Shown piece after piece: positions 14,838-26,466 of a stretch of DNA of 64,000 bases. Origin of the DNA: DASVBE01 sp963770375 (GTDB lineage: Bacteria; Actinomycetota; Actinomycetes; Streptosporangiales; Streptosporangiaceae); assembly GCA_963770375.1 (NCBI GenBank), contig CAVYPM010000005.1, forward strand, positions 1 to 64,000, given 5' to 3'. Under the pieces are notes generated by a model. The model ran no database searches, was not told the origin of the DNA, and saw only the letters and a program-made list of their open reading frames with translations. Positions within the stretch are counted from its first letter, which is position 1; each line of letters starts with the position of its first letter. The position numbers and the translations under genes are program-made.

Positions 14838-16087
14838 TTACAAGCTACACGCGCCGGGCCCGCCCAGCTCACGGGGCAACCGCCGATGCCTGGCGATAGC
14901 CGACGTATCGGTCAGCGACGCGATCTGGTCGACCACCACCCGGAGCCGCTCGGCGTCGCCGGCCGCCGCGTGCCAGGCCGGGCGGAGCACCGGCTCCAGC
15001 GTGCCCGGCGCGCCGTCCGCGGTGGCCGCGGCCAGCTCCGAGATCAGCTCGCGCTGCCGGGCCTGCGCCTCCGCCACCCCGGGACGGTGCATCACGTAGT
15101 GCGCGGTGACGCCCTTGAGCAGCGCGCATTCAAGGCGCTGCACCCGGGGCACCTCGAGGCCGGCGGCGAACCTGGTGACCGGGTAGCCGGCCTTGGCGAT
15201 CGTGGCGTCGGTGGCCGCCTCGCAGAACCGGCCGATCAGCTCGCTGGTCAGGTTCTTCAGCCCGGCCAGGCCGGCCGGCCCGCCGTCGAACGAGGCCGGC
15301 CAGCACGGCAGCGCCAGCAGCGCGCCGAACACCGACGTCAGCTCGGCCACGCTGACCGACCCGGCCGGCTCCACGTAGGCCGCCGCGGTGAGCTCCGCGA
15401 CGACCTGCCGCTCTGCCGGGTCGCGCAGCGCGGCCAGCGTGATCATGCCGGCCTGCAGGCCGTCCTCCAGGTCGTGCACCGAGTACGCGACGTCGTCGGC
15501 CCAGTCCATGACCTGGGCCTCCAGGCAGGCCACGCCGGGCGGCGCGCCTTCCCTGACCCAGCCGAACACCTCCGCGTCGGCCGCGTAGGCGCCGTACTTG
15601 GCCTGGCCGCCGCCGGCCAGCCACGGGTACTTCAGCGTGGCGTCCAGCGCCGCCCGGGTCAGGTTCAGGCCCGCCCCCGGCACCTTGGCCTCCAGCCGGG
15701 TCAGCAGCCGCAGGCTCTGCGCGTTGCCCTCGAACCCGCCGCACGGGGCGGCCAGCTCATTGAGCGCGGCCTCGCCGTTGTGCCCGAACGGCGGGTGGCC
15801 CAGGTCGTGCGCCAGGCAGGCCGCGTCGACGAGGTCGGGGTCGCAGCCCAGCGACGCGCCGAGCTCCCGGCCGACCTGCGCGCATTCCAGCGAGTGGGTC
15901 AGCCGGGTGCGCGGGAAGTCGCCCGAGCCGACCTCGACCACCTGGGTCTTGGCCGCCAGCCGGCGCAGCGCGGCGCTGTGCAGCACCCGGGCGCGGTCCC
16001 GCTCGAAGGGACCGCGCCCGCTGGTGCGTGCGCGCTTGGGCGGCTCCGGGATCCGCCGGGCCGTGTCCTGCGCGCCGTACCCGCCGG

Positions 16088-16091
<4 letters not shown>
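14838..16091 (-). CDS. dgt: deoxyguanosinetriphosphate triphosphohydrolase-like protein
   Basis: 417 aa from GTG 16091, overlapping the ppdK stop by GTGA. The HD metal site is visible: RLTHSLECAQVGRELG, then CLAHDLGHPPFGHNGEAALN (HD plus second His) and DWADDVAYSVHDLEDG (final Asp). It hydrolyses dNTPs to deoxynucleoside and tripolyphosphate, helping control dNTP pools. Translational coupling to pyruvate phosphate dikinase and placement near dnaG is a common actinobacterial arrangement. The open frame runs on into the ppdK region but that part is an out-of-frame shadow. Confidence 0.94.
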
Positions 16092-18775
<2,684 letters not shown>

Positions 18776-19005
18776 TGCGCGCACTCCTCGTGATGCCGCC
18801 AGCCCGGCGGTAGCGCCTGGGCGTCTGGGCGGCCTGCGTCAACTGTGGCCTTCGCGGCCCCTCCCTGCGACTCTATCGAGCCCGCCACCCCCCGCGGGCC
18901 GCGTCTGGCGCCCAATTACCGGCCCCGGCGCAGATAAAACGGCGGCGCGCCCGGATCCGTTCTGGCTGTGAAGCAGCAGATCGGGTTCTGGCGGGTCTCT
19001 GGAGC

Positions 19006-19617
19006 ATGACTATGGACATCGTGGGCCGCACCGCAGCGCGCAGCGCGCAGCAGCGGCCCGTGCCGCAGATCATCGCCCCGGCTGGTCCGGCACACGCCAG
19101 CGCGGAGGACGGGGTCACCGCGCTGTACCACGCGCACGCCCTGGGCCTGATCCGGCTGGCGCACATCATGCTGGGCGACCGGGCCGCCGCCGAGGACGTG
19201 GTCCAGGACGCGTTCTGCGGCCTGTACCGGAACTGGTCCCGGCTCGCCGACCAGGCCAAGGCCCTGCCCTACGTCCGCTCGTCGGTGCTGAACGGCTGCC
19301 GCACCGCGCTGCGCCGCCGCCCGGTGGCCCGGCTGGCCGGCGGGCCCGGGGACGGGGGCGCGGAGCCCGCGGCGCTCATCGCGGCGGCGGTGGCCTCCGC
19401 GGAGGCCGCCGTGCTGTCCGTCGAACGGCGCCGCGAGGTGATGACGGCGCTGCGCGCCCTGCCCGACCGGCAGCGCGAGGTGCTGGTCCTCCGCTTCTAC
19501 CTCGACCTGCCGGACACCGACATCGCCAGGGACATGGGCATCAGCCCGAGCACCGTCCGTTCCACCGCTTACCGGGCGCTGGCCGCGCTCGGCCGCTCGC
19601 TGGGAGAAGGCAAGTGA
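19006..19617 (+). CDS. ECF (SigE-type) RNA polymerase sigma factor
   Basis: 203 aa. Region 2 (residues about 40-80) has LYHAHALGLIRLAHIMLGD, AEDVVQDAFCGLYRNWSRL; region 4 (about 145-200) has ALRALPDRQREVLVLRFYLDLPDTDIARDMGISPSTVRSTAYRA. ATG 19006 and 19012 are both possible; GGAG is better spaced for the second. Its stop overlaps the start of the next gene by 4 bp (19614-19617), the usual arrangement of a SigE-type sigma with its partner or regulator. Here the partner is a badly frameshifted WD40-like protein, so regulation of this sigma may be lost. Confidence 0.92.
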   Translation: MTMDIVGRTAARSAQQRPVPQIIAPAGPAHASAEDGVTALYHAHALGLIRLAHIMLGDRAAAEDVVQDAFCGLYRNWSRLADQAKALPYVRSSVLNGCRTALRRRPVARLAGGPGDGGAEPAALIAAAVASAEAAVLSVERRREVMTALRALPDRQREVLVLRFYLDLPDTDIARDMGISPSTVRSTAYRALAALGRSLGEGK

Positions 19618-20936
19618 ACACGCTCGAAGACACCCTGGTGGCGGCACTGACCGAGACCGCCGCGGAGATCCCCGCTGACCACCTGCCGCCGCTGCAGCTG
19701 CCCACCCGCCCGGCCCGCGGGCCCGCCTGGCTTCCTGGCCGCCGGGCCGGAAACCAGTTCTGGACCTGGCTGGCGCCGGTCACGGCGGCCGCCGCGGTGG
19801 CCGCCGTGACCGCGCTGTCGCTGGTCCTCACCGCTGCAGAGCGGGCCCGCGCACCAGCAGCTGCCGGCGGCGCTGGGCCGCGGGGCGGCCGTCCTGCCGC
19901 CGCACTACGCCGCGCTGGCCACGCAGGGCAAGCACGGCGCCGCGAGCTTCCGGTCCAGCCTGGTGATCCGGGACACCGCCACCGGCCGGACCGTGGCCAC
20001 GGTGGACCCGCCCGCTCCGGCCAACTCGTTCTGCGATGTATCCGGCACCCCGGACGGCCGCACGTTCGTGGCTGAGGGCTGCATCGTCACGGTGACCGGC
20101 GGCAAGCGACGCGCAGACCGTCACGACCAGCCCGGTGAAGTTCTACCGGCTGACCGTGGACGACCAGGGCAAGGTGAGCGACCCGAGCCCGCTGCCGGTC
20201 CCCGTGCCCGGCGGCTACGACCTGGACGGCCTGGCCGTTTCCCCGGACGGCAGCAAGCTCGCGGTCGCGTCCGCGGACCGCAGCCACGAGCTCCGCCCGC
20301 AACCCGGCCATCAGCCTGTACAAGCCTGGGCACCGGGCAGCTGCTGCGGTCCTGGACCTGGGACGGGCAGGCCGACATCATGGGCCGCAGCGCGGGGCAG
20401 CGGCCCGCTGTCGTGGACCGCGGACGGCACCACGATCGCGTTCCCGCTGATGCTCGGTACCCGGTCAACCATGTCGCCCAGGACATCGGCCAGGTCCGGC
20501 TGCTGGACACCACCGCTCCCGGCCGCAGCCTGCGCGGCACCAGGCTGGTGCTGAACTTCGGCCCCACGCCGTCCCTGCAGGTCTCTGCCGCCCTGGAAGG
20601 CCCGGACAGCATGATCACACCGGACGGCAGCCGGATCGTGGCCAGCACCGCCGTGGTCGGCGGCCACCCGGCCAGCACCCGGCTGACCGTGTCGGAGTTC
20701 TCGGCCGCCACCGGGGCACAGGCCGCCGTGCTCAGACCCGGTGACCGTCCGCGGCAACAACGTGCTGTTCCGCGACGGTGCTGTGGAGCAGCCCGGACGG
20801 CAGCAAGCTGATCGCGGCCGTGATGCCCGCGGGCGGCCTGGGCCCCGACCGCCTGCTGCCCATCGGCGTGCTGACCGCGCGCGGCTTCACGCCCCTGCCG
20901 GGCAGCCTGGCCGGGATCACGCAGATCGCCTTCTGA
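19614..20936 (+). pseudogene. sigma-linked membrane WD40-like protein, multiple frameshifts
   Basis: The start (MNTLEDTLVAALTETAAEIP, Pro-rich region, one transmembrane helix near residues 50-72) is typical of the partner encoded after SigE-type sigmas in actinomycetes. The extracytoplasmic beta-propeller-like part is scattered over three frames: HYAALATQGKHGAASFRSSL, IRDTATGRTVATVDPPAP, VKFYRLTVDDQGKVSDPSPL, then LDTTAPGRSLRGTRLVLNFG and finally PIGVLTARGFTPLPGSLAGI to TGA 20934-20936. I count at least five indels, so it is a clear pseudogene (or a badly assembled gene). Confidence 0.85.
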
Positions 20937-21062
20937 CCCGCCTGGCACCGGCGCCGCCTGCCCGCTAAGGGCAGGCGGCGCTGACGTGACAATGGCCCCT
21001 GAGGCAGACGGTCCTGCGACGCGGCAACCAGACCGGCCCGGCGGTGTCCCTGATACGTGAAA

Positions 21063-21255
21063 GCTGGACCCGGTCACGGCCGGCGGCCAGCTCGTGCTGT
21101 ACCGCGAGGTGCTGTGGAGCAACGCGGACGGCAGCGTGCTGATCGCCACCGGCTTCCACCGCCTGGACGGCAACTCGGTGATCGGGGTGGTGACGAAGAG
21201 CGGCTTCCGCCCGCTGCCCGGCAGCATGGCCGGCGTGTTCCAGATCGCCTTCTAG
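21063..21255 (+). pseudogene. orphan 3' end of a second WD40-like copy
   Basis: LDPVTAGGQLVLYREVLWSNADG...FRPLPGSMAGVFQIAF ends at TAG 21253-21255. It is clearly paralogous to the end of the preceding pseudogene (TPLPGSLAGITQIAF). Only the C-terminal 60 or so codons remain, so this is a relic of a tandem duplication. Confidence 0.75.
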
Positions 21256-21313
21256 CCGCCGTCTGGCGGAGCGCGACAATGAGGTCCCGTACCCCAGGCG
21301 GAGGGACCAGGAG

Positions 21314-22135
21314 ATGAACCAGACCGGCCGGCGGGAGATCGGGCTGCTGCACCCCGGCGAGATGGGCGCGGCCGTCGGGAAGTGCCTGACCGGCCGCGGG
21401 CACACCGTGGTGTGGGCGTCGGCCGGCCGCAGCGAGCAGACCAGGGCCCGGGCCGAGGCGGCCGGGCTCACCGACGAGCAGACGATCCCGGGGGCGTACG
21501 GCACCGGGCTCCTGCTCTCGGTCTGCCCGCCGCAGGCCGCTGAGGATGTGGCCCTGGCGTGCCGGGACATGGACGGCATCTACGTGGACGCCAACGCCGT
21601 CTCCCCGGCCACCGCGGAGCGGATCCGGTGGATCGTCGAGGAAACCGGTGGCGCCTGGCATGGCGGGCACAACGACTACGTCGACGGCGCGATCATCGGC
21701 CCGCCGCCGGTGCAGCCGGGCACCACCCGCCTGTACCTGTCCGGGCCCCGGGCCGCCGAGGTGGCAGCCCTGTTCGAGGGCAGCCCGCTGCAGGCCCGGG
21801 TGCTGGACGGGCCGCTGACCGCGGCGTCCGCGCTGAAGATGGCCTACGCGGGCTGGACCAAGGGCTCCGCGGCGCTGCTGGTGGCCATGCGGGACGCGGC
21901 CCGGGCCCTCGGGGTGCAGGACGACCTGCTCGCCGAGTGGGCGCTGTCCCAGCCCGGGCTGGCCGCCCAGGCCGACCGGTCGGCCCAGGCTGCGGCGGCC
22001 AAGGGCTGGCGGTGGGAAGCGGAGATGCAGGAGATCGCGGCCACCCTGGCCGCGGCGGGCCTGCCGGCCGGTTTCCATCAGGCCGCCGCGGAGATGTTCA
22101 GCCGCGAGCCGCGCCCCGCCCCCGCGGGCGGCTAG
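21314..22135 (+). CDS. NAD(P)-dependent reductase, 6-phosphogluconate dehydrogenase-like (DUF1932)
   Basis: 273 aa. The Rossmann domain starts EIGLLHPGEMGAAVGKCLTGRG (GxGxxG variant with HPGEMG), followed by a beta-hydroxyacid dehydrogenase-like core (IYVDANAVSPATAERI). The C-terminal helical domain has KMAYAGWTKGSAALLVAMR, whose lysine occupies the catalytic Lys place of the family and marks DUF1932. It probably oxidises or reduces a small hydroxy acid with NAD(P); the substrate is unknown. A GGAGA box precedes ATG 21314. It stands alone on the plus strand between the WD40 relics and a secreted protein. Confidence 0.87.
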   Translation: MNQTGRREIGLLHPGEMGAAVGKCLTGRGHTVVWASAGRSEQTRARAEAAGLTDEQTIPGAYGTGLLLSVCPPQAAEDVALACRDMDGIYVDANAVSPATAERIRWIVEETGGAWHGGHNDYVDGAIIGPPPVQPGTTRLYLSGPRAAEVAALFEGSPLQARVLDGPLTAASALKMAYAGWTKGSAALLVAMRDAARALGVQDDLLAEWALSQPGLAAQADRSAQAAAAKGWRWEAEMQEIAATLAAAGLPAGFHQAAAEMFSREPRPAPAGG

Positions 22136-22274
22136 CCAGCCGGCCGGCGGAGCTGGCCTGGCCCGCAGCGAGCGGCTAGCATAACCGGGCTCTCGTCCCG
22201 CCGCTGCTCAGCGTCTATGATCGGCGCCATTCCCGGCAGTCAGCAGCGCCTTTCCCCGGCAGGGTGGAGACCAG

Positions 22275-22895
22275 ATGAGACCGCGATTGCCCGGCCGTTC
22301 CCGGCGCTCGCTGGCGGTCCTGGTGGTGGCGCTGCTCGGGGTCGGCGCGTTCTTCGCCCGCGGCCCGATCGGCCTGGGCAACGGCCCGCTCACGTTCACC
22401 TCGGACAGCGGGATCACGATTGGCCTGACCCGGCAGGCCAATACCGCGCTGGTGGTCCCGGTCCGCAACCAGGGCAAGTCGGCGGCCGTGATCAACGGGT
22501 TCACGCTGATCGGCGGGGGCAACGGCTACGCCGCCCCGAAGCTGGTCCACAGCTACGCGGCGCACAACAACGGCTGCCAGGGCCTGGCGCTGGCCAGTGA
22601 GGTGGTGGAGGGCTGCGCGACCGGTCAGATGAAGCTGGCCGGGGTGATGGTGCCGCCCAGCCAGCGGAAGGCCGGCCCGGGTGTCCCGTCCCCGGTCCCG
22701 GTGCCCACACTGGCCCTGGTGGCGGTGCTGGCCCCGCCGGCCGCTGGCACCTGCTGGACGCTGCGCCGGCTGGCCGTGCACTACCGGGTCGGCATCCGGC
22801 ACTTCACCGCCACCACGCCGGAGCAGACCGCGGTGTGCGCCCCTGGCCTCGGCGCCCGCGCCCGCCAGGCCGCACTGGCCTCCGTCGGCGGCTGA
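22275..22895 (+). CDS. secreted or membrane-anchored hypothetical protein
   Basis: 206 aa with an Arg-rich N-terminus and one hydrophobic helix (SLAVLVVALLGVGAFFA), likely a signal anchor with the rest outside. The outer part starts as a beta-rich domain (GPLTFTSDSGITIGLTRQAN, TALVVPVRNQGKSAAVINGF) resembling DUF4352-type immunoglobulin-like folds, and contains four Cys (CQGL, EGCATG, GTCWTL, TAVCAPG) that may form disulfides. GGAGA lies upstream of the ATG. I do not recognise a family. It converges on glyS with a 19-bp gap. Confidence 0.7.
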   Translation: MRPRLPGRSRRSLAVLVVALLGVGAFFARGPIGLGNGPLTFTSDSGITIGLTRQANTALVVPVRNQGKSAAVINGFTLIGGGNGYAAPKLVHSYAAHNNGCQGLALASEVVEGCATGQMKLAGVMVPPSQRKAGPGVPSPVPVPTLALVAVLAPPAAGTCWTLRRLAVHYRVGIRHFTATTPEQTAVCAPGLGARARQAALASVGG

Positions 22896-22914
22896 GGCCG
22901 CGAGCGGATCCCGG

Positions 22915-24303
22915 TCAGCAGTCGGCGAGGCGCTCGCCCAGGTAGCCGGGCAGCGCGGACAGGCCGATCCGCTCCTGCTTCATCGAGTCCCGCTCCCGGA
23001 CCGTCACGGCCTGGTCGTTCAGCGTCTCGAAGTCGACCGTCACGCAGTACGGCGTGCCGATCTCGTCCTGCCGCCGGTACCGGCGGCCGATCGCGCTCGC
23101 GTCGTCGAAGTCGGTGTTCCACTGCCGCCGCAGGTCGGCGGCCAGGTCCCGGGCCTTCGGGGACAGGTCCGGGTTGCGGGACAGCGGCAGCACCGCGACC
23201 TTGACCGGCGCGATCCGCGGGTCCAGCCGCAGCACCGTGCGCTTCTCCGGGTTGCCCTTGGCGTCCGGCGCCTCGTCCTCGGTGTAGGCGTCGAGCAGCA
23301 GGGCCAGCAGGGTGCGGTCGGCGCCCAGGGCCGGCTCGATCACGTACGGGATGTACCGCTCGCCGGACTCCGGGTCGAGGTAGCCCATGTCCTGCCCGGA
23401 CGCCTTGGCGTGGGTCGACAGGTCGTAGTCGGTGCGGTTGGCGATCCCCTCGAGCTCTCCCCATTCGCTGCCGGCGAAGTCGAAGCGGTACTCGATGTCG
23501 ACCGTGCGGCTGGAGTAGAACGACCGCTTCTCCTCCGGGTGCTCGTACAGCCGCAGGTTCTCCTTGCGCAGCCCCAGGTCCAGGTGCCAGGCCAGCCGGG
23601 TGTCGATCCAGGTCTGGTGCCATTCCTTGTCGGTGCCCGGCTTGACGAAGAACTCCATCTCCATCTGCTCGAACTCGCGGGTGCGGAAGATGAAGTTGCC
23701 GGGGGTGATCTCGTTGCGGAACGACTTGCCGATCTGGCCGATGCCGAACGGGATCTTCTTCCGCGAGGTCTGCAGCACGTTGCGGTAGTTGATGAAGATG
23801 CCCTGGGCCGTTTCCGGGCGCAGGTAAGCCAGCCCGGAGTCGTCCTCCACCGCGCCCAGGTAGGTCCGCAGCAGCCCGTTGAACTGGCGCGGCTCGGTGA
23901 ACGCGCCGCGGGTGCCGCAGTTCGGGCAGGCGATCTGGGCCAGCCCGTCCTCCGGCGGGTGCCCGTGCTTCTCCTCGTACGCCTCGATCAGGTGGTCCGC
24001 CCGGAACCGCCGGTGGCACGAGGTGCACTCGGTCAGCGGGTCGGTGAAGTTCGCCACGTGCCCGCTGGCCTGCCACACCTCGGGGGCCAGGATCACCGAC
24101 GAGTCGATGCCCACCACGTCGTCGCGGAGCTGCACCGTCGACCGCCACCACTGGCGCTTGATGTTGTTCTTCATCTCCACGCCGAGCGGACCGTAGTCCC
24201 ATGCCGCCCGCAGGCCGCCGTAGATCTCGCTGGACGGGTACACGATCCCGCGGCGCTTGCTGAGGCTGACCAGGGTGTCCATGCGGTCGTTGCGGCGTGC
24301 CAT
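22915..24303 (-). CDS. glyS: glycyl-tRNA synthetase (alpha2 type)
   Basis: 462 aa class II synthetase that charges tRNA-Gly. The N-terminus MARRNDRMDTLVSLSKRRGI and SSEIYGGLRAAWDYGPLGVE is canonical. Motif 2 (FRNEITPGNFIFRTREFEQM), a zinc-like knuckle (CTSCHRRFRADH ... CPNCGTRGAF) and motif 3 with the anticodon-binding domain (AVLPLSRNPDLSPKARDLAA, EIGTPYCVTVDFETLNDQAV) are present. ATG 24303 has GGAG six bases upstream; the open frame to 24528 has no support. Single gene on the minus strand, divergent from a DUF6703 gene. No T-box leader is evident. Confidence 0.95.
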   Translation of the reverse strand: MARRNDRMDTLVSLSKRRGIVYPSSEIYGGLRAAWDYGPLGVEMKNNIKRQWWRSTVQLRDDVVGIDSSVILAPEVWQASGHVANFTDPLTECTSCHRRFRADHLIEAYEEKHGHPPEDGLAQIACPNCGTRGAFTEPRQFNGLLRTYLGAVEDDSGLAYLRPETAQGIFINYRNVLQTSRKKIPFGIGQIGKSFRNEITPGNFIFRTREFEQMEMEFFVKPGTDKEWHQTWIDTRLAWHLDLGLRKENLRLYEHPEEKRSFYSSRTVDIEYRFDFAGSEWGELEGIANRTDYDLSTHAKASGQDMGYLDPESGERYIPYVIEPALGADRTLLALLLDAYTEDEAPDAKGNPEKRTVLRLDPRIAPVKVAVLPLSRNPDLSPKARDLAADLRRQWNTDFDDASAIGRRYRRQDEIGTPYCVTVDFETLNDQAVTVRERDSMKQERIGLSALPGYLGERLADC

Positions 24304-24489
24304 GAGGGTCTCCATCCGGCTGGCAGTCGGCGGTACGGTGCGGTACGGGAAAGGCGGCGGCCCGCGCCCCGGAAACCAGGGGGTGACGGCGCGTCCCCGC
24401 GTGATTCCGCCTAGCTTAGTAGGGCGGGCAACGTATTTAGCCCGGCCGGGACCGCCGCGGACCGCCGGGGAACGAGAGGCAGCCACCCG

Positions 24490-24780
24490 ATGAGCACGAA
24501 CCCGACCGGCCGCGAGGCCACCGAGCACCGCAGCAGGGTGCCGCTGGCCTACCTGCGCCAGCTGCCGCCGTGGACCATCCCGGTGCTGTCGGCCGTGCTG
24601 CTGGTGGCGGGGCTGGCCATCAAGGGCCCGGGCGGTGCCGCCGCGATCGCCCTGCTGCTGGTCTTCCTCGGCTGGCTGGCCTACCTGTCCTGGCCCCGGC
24701 TGGACCCGGCGGGCCGGCTGCTGCGGGTGATCATCCTGGCCGGAGGGGTGGCGCTGGCCGTCTGGCAGGCCCTCAGGTAA
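24490..24780 (+). CDS. DUF6703 family small membrane protein
   Basis: 96 aa with a polar N-terminus and three hydrophobic segments: WTIPVLSAVLLVAGLAIKG, AAIALLLVFLGWLAYLSW and VIILAGGVALAVWQAL. It matches actinobacterial DUF6703 as I remember it; function unknown. ATG 24490 has GAGAGG upstream. It is divergent from glyS, and its 3' end is followed by a 57-bp repeat-rich gap before the uppS stop. Confidence 0.75.
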   Translation: MSTNPTGREATEHRSRVPLAYLRQLPPWTIPVLSAVLLVAGLAIKGPGGAAAIALLLVFLGWLAYLSWPRLDPAGRLLRVIILAGGVALAVWQALR

Positions 24781-24837
24781 CTCTGCTTGCTGGCGAGCTC
24801 CGCTCGCTGGCCGGCTCGCCGGCGGCTTGCTGGCTCG

Positions 24838-25638
24838 CTAGGCCGGCTTCGCCGGCGGCGGGCTGGGCTCGGCGCCGCCGTAGCGGCGGTCGCGGCGGGC
24901 GAAGATCTCGCAGGCCTGCCACAGGTGCCGGCGGTCGAAGTCGGGGAACAGCGTGTCCAGGAACACGAACTCGGCGTAGGCGGACTGCCAGATCAGGAAG
25001 TTGGAGGTGCGCTGCTCGCCGGAGGACCGGATGAACAGGTCCACGTCCGGGATGCCCGGCTCGTCCAGGTAGCGCGCGAATACCTTCTCGTCGATCCGGT
25101 CGGCGCGCAGCTTGCCCGCGGCCACGTCGGCGGCCATCGCCGCGGCCGCGTCGGCGATCTCCGCCCGGCCGCCGTAGTTCACGCAGAACTGCAGGGTCAG
25201 CACGGAGTTGCCGGCGGTGAGCTGCTCGGCGTCCTCCAGCTCGCTGATCACGCTGCGCCACAGCCGGGGGCGGCGGCCGGCCCAGCGGACCCGCACGCCC
25301 ATCTCGTTGAGCTGATCGCGGCGGCGCCGGATCACGTCCCGGTTGAAGCCCATCAGGAAGCGGACTTCGTCGGGTGATCGCCGCCAGTTCTCGGTGGAGA
25401 ACGCGTACGCCGACAGGTACGGGATGCCCAGCTCGATGGCGCCCATGATGACGTCGAACAGCGAGTGCTCGCCGCGCTTGTGACCCTCGGTGCGGGGCAG
25501 GCCGCGCTGCTTGGCCCACCGGCCGTTGCCGTCCATGACCAGCGCGACGTGCCGGGGCACCAGCGCGGCCGGGATGGCCGGCGGCCGGGCGCCGCCGGGG
25601 TGCGGGTACGGCGGCGCGTACGGCGGCCGGCTACTCAT
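24838..25638 (-). CDS. uppS: isoprenyl transferase (undecaprenyl diphosphate synthase family)
   Basis: 266 aa cis-prenyltransferase. The catalytic Asp is D36 in VALVMDGNGRWAKQRG, then GHKRGEHSLFDVI and YAFSTENWRRSPDEV, and the C-terminal DLFIRSSGEQRTSNFLIWQS motif for pyrophosphate and IPP binding. It adds IPP units to build the polyprenyl diphosphate carrier for peptidoglycan and other cell-wall polymers. ATG 25638 overlaps the recO stop (ATGA), so it is translationally coupled to recO. The N-terminal 25 residues are Pro-rich and dispensable-looking. Confidence 0.95.
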   Translation of the reverse strand: MSSRPPYAPPYPHPGGARPPAIPAALVPRHVALVMDGNGRWAKQRGLPRTEGHKRGEHSLFDVIMGAIELGIPYLSAYAFSTENWRRSPDEVRFLMGFNRDVIRRRRDQLNEMGVRVRWAGRRPRLWRSVISELEDAEQLTAGNSVLTLQFCVNYGGRAEIADAAAAMAADVAAGKLRADRIDEKVFARYLDEPGIPDVDLFIRSSGEQRTSNFLIWQSAYAEFVFLDTLFPDFDRRHLWQACEIFARRDRRYGGAEPSPPPAKPA

Positions 25639-26441
25639 GCGTGCTCCACGTGCCGCAGCGAGCGGATGCTGTGCTCCAGGTGCCATTGCAGGTACGCGGC
25701 CACCAGCCCGCTGCACTCGACCTGGTGCCGCTGGTCGGCCGTGTCCGCGTGCTGCCAGTCGCCGCTCATCAGCGCGCTCATCAGCGCGATGACCGGCGGC
25801 GCCGGGTGAGCCGCGCCGGGCCCCCGGCAGGATGCGCAGAGCAGCCCGCCGGCGCTGACCGAGAACGCGCGGAACCCGGCCGGCCCGGCCCGGCGGCCGC
25901 TGGCTTCCGCCGGGCCATCCGGGTCGTCCGGGTCGTCCGGGCCGGGCTGCGGGGCGCGGGTCCCGCACACCGCGCACTCGTCCAGCGCGGGCGCGTACCC
26001 GGCCACGGCCAGCGACCGGAGCAGGAACGCGTCCAGCACCAGGCGCGGGTCGTGCTCCCGCTCGCCCAGCGCGCGCAGCCCGCCGACCAGCAGCAGGAAC
26101 TGGCGCAGCGCGGGCTCCTTCTCGACCGGGGTGAACCGCTCGGCGGTCTCCAGCATCGCCGTGCCGGCGGTGTACCGCGGGTAGTCCCCGGCCAGCAGCT
26201 CGCCGAACGGCCGCACGGTCTCCGCCTGGGTGATCACGTCCAGCGACCGGCCCGGGTAGAGCAGCAGGTCCACGTGGGTGAACGGCTCGAGCCGGGCGCC
26301 GAACCGGGACCTGGTCCGGCGCACGCCCTTAGCCACCGCGCGGACCCGCCCGCTGCGTCTCATCAGCAGGGTGACGATCCGGTCGGCCTCGCCCAGCTTC
26401 TGGGTCCGAAGGACGATTCCTTCGTCCCGGTAGATCCTCAC
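25635..26441 (-). CDS. recO: DNA repair protein RecO
   Basis: 268 aa. The N-terminal OB fold starts MRIYRDEGIVLRTQKLGEAD and continues RAVAKGVRRTRSRFGARLEPF. The helical middle is followed by a zinc-binding site from CAVCG and CASC pairs (residues about 175 and 225). RecO loads RecA on SSB-coated gaps with RecR. A Pro/Asp-rich insert (PDDPDDPDGPAE) separates the two Cys pairs. It lies in a minus-strand run with era upstream (25 bp) and uppS downstream (4-bp overlap). Confidence 0.93.
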   Translation of the reverse strand: MRIYRDEGIVLRTQKLGEADRIVTLLMRRSGRVRAVAKGVRRTRSRFGARLEPFTHVDLLLYPGRSLDVITQAETVRPFGELLAGDYPRYTAGTAMLETAERFTPVEKEPALRQFLLLVGGLRALGEREHDPRLVLDAFLLRSLAVAGYAPALDECAVCGTRAPQPGPDDPDDPDGPAEASGRRAGPAGFRAFSVSAGGLLCASCRGPGAAHPAPPVIALMSALMSGDWQHADTADQRHQVECSGLVAAYLQWHLEHSIRSLRHVEHA

Positions 26442-26466
26442 TGATCCATTCTCCCGTACGGCCCCG

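Noticed and set aside
24781..24837. GCTGGC/GCTCGC-rich stretch after the DUF6703 gene as a terminator or repeat element
   Set aside because: Short imperfect inverted pieces only; no clear stem or periodic unit could be defined by eye.
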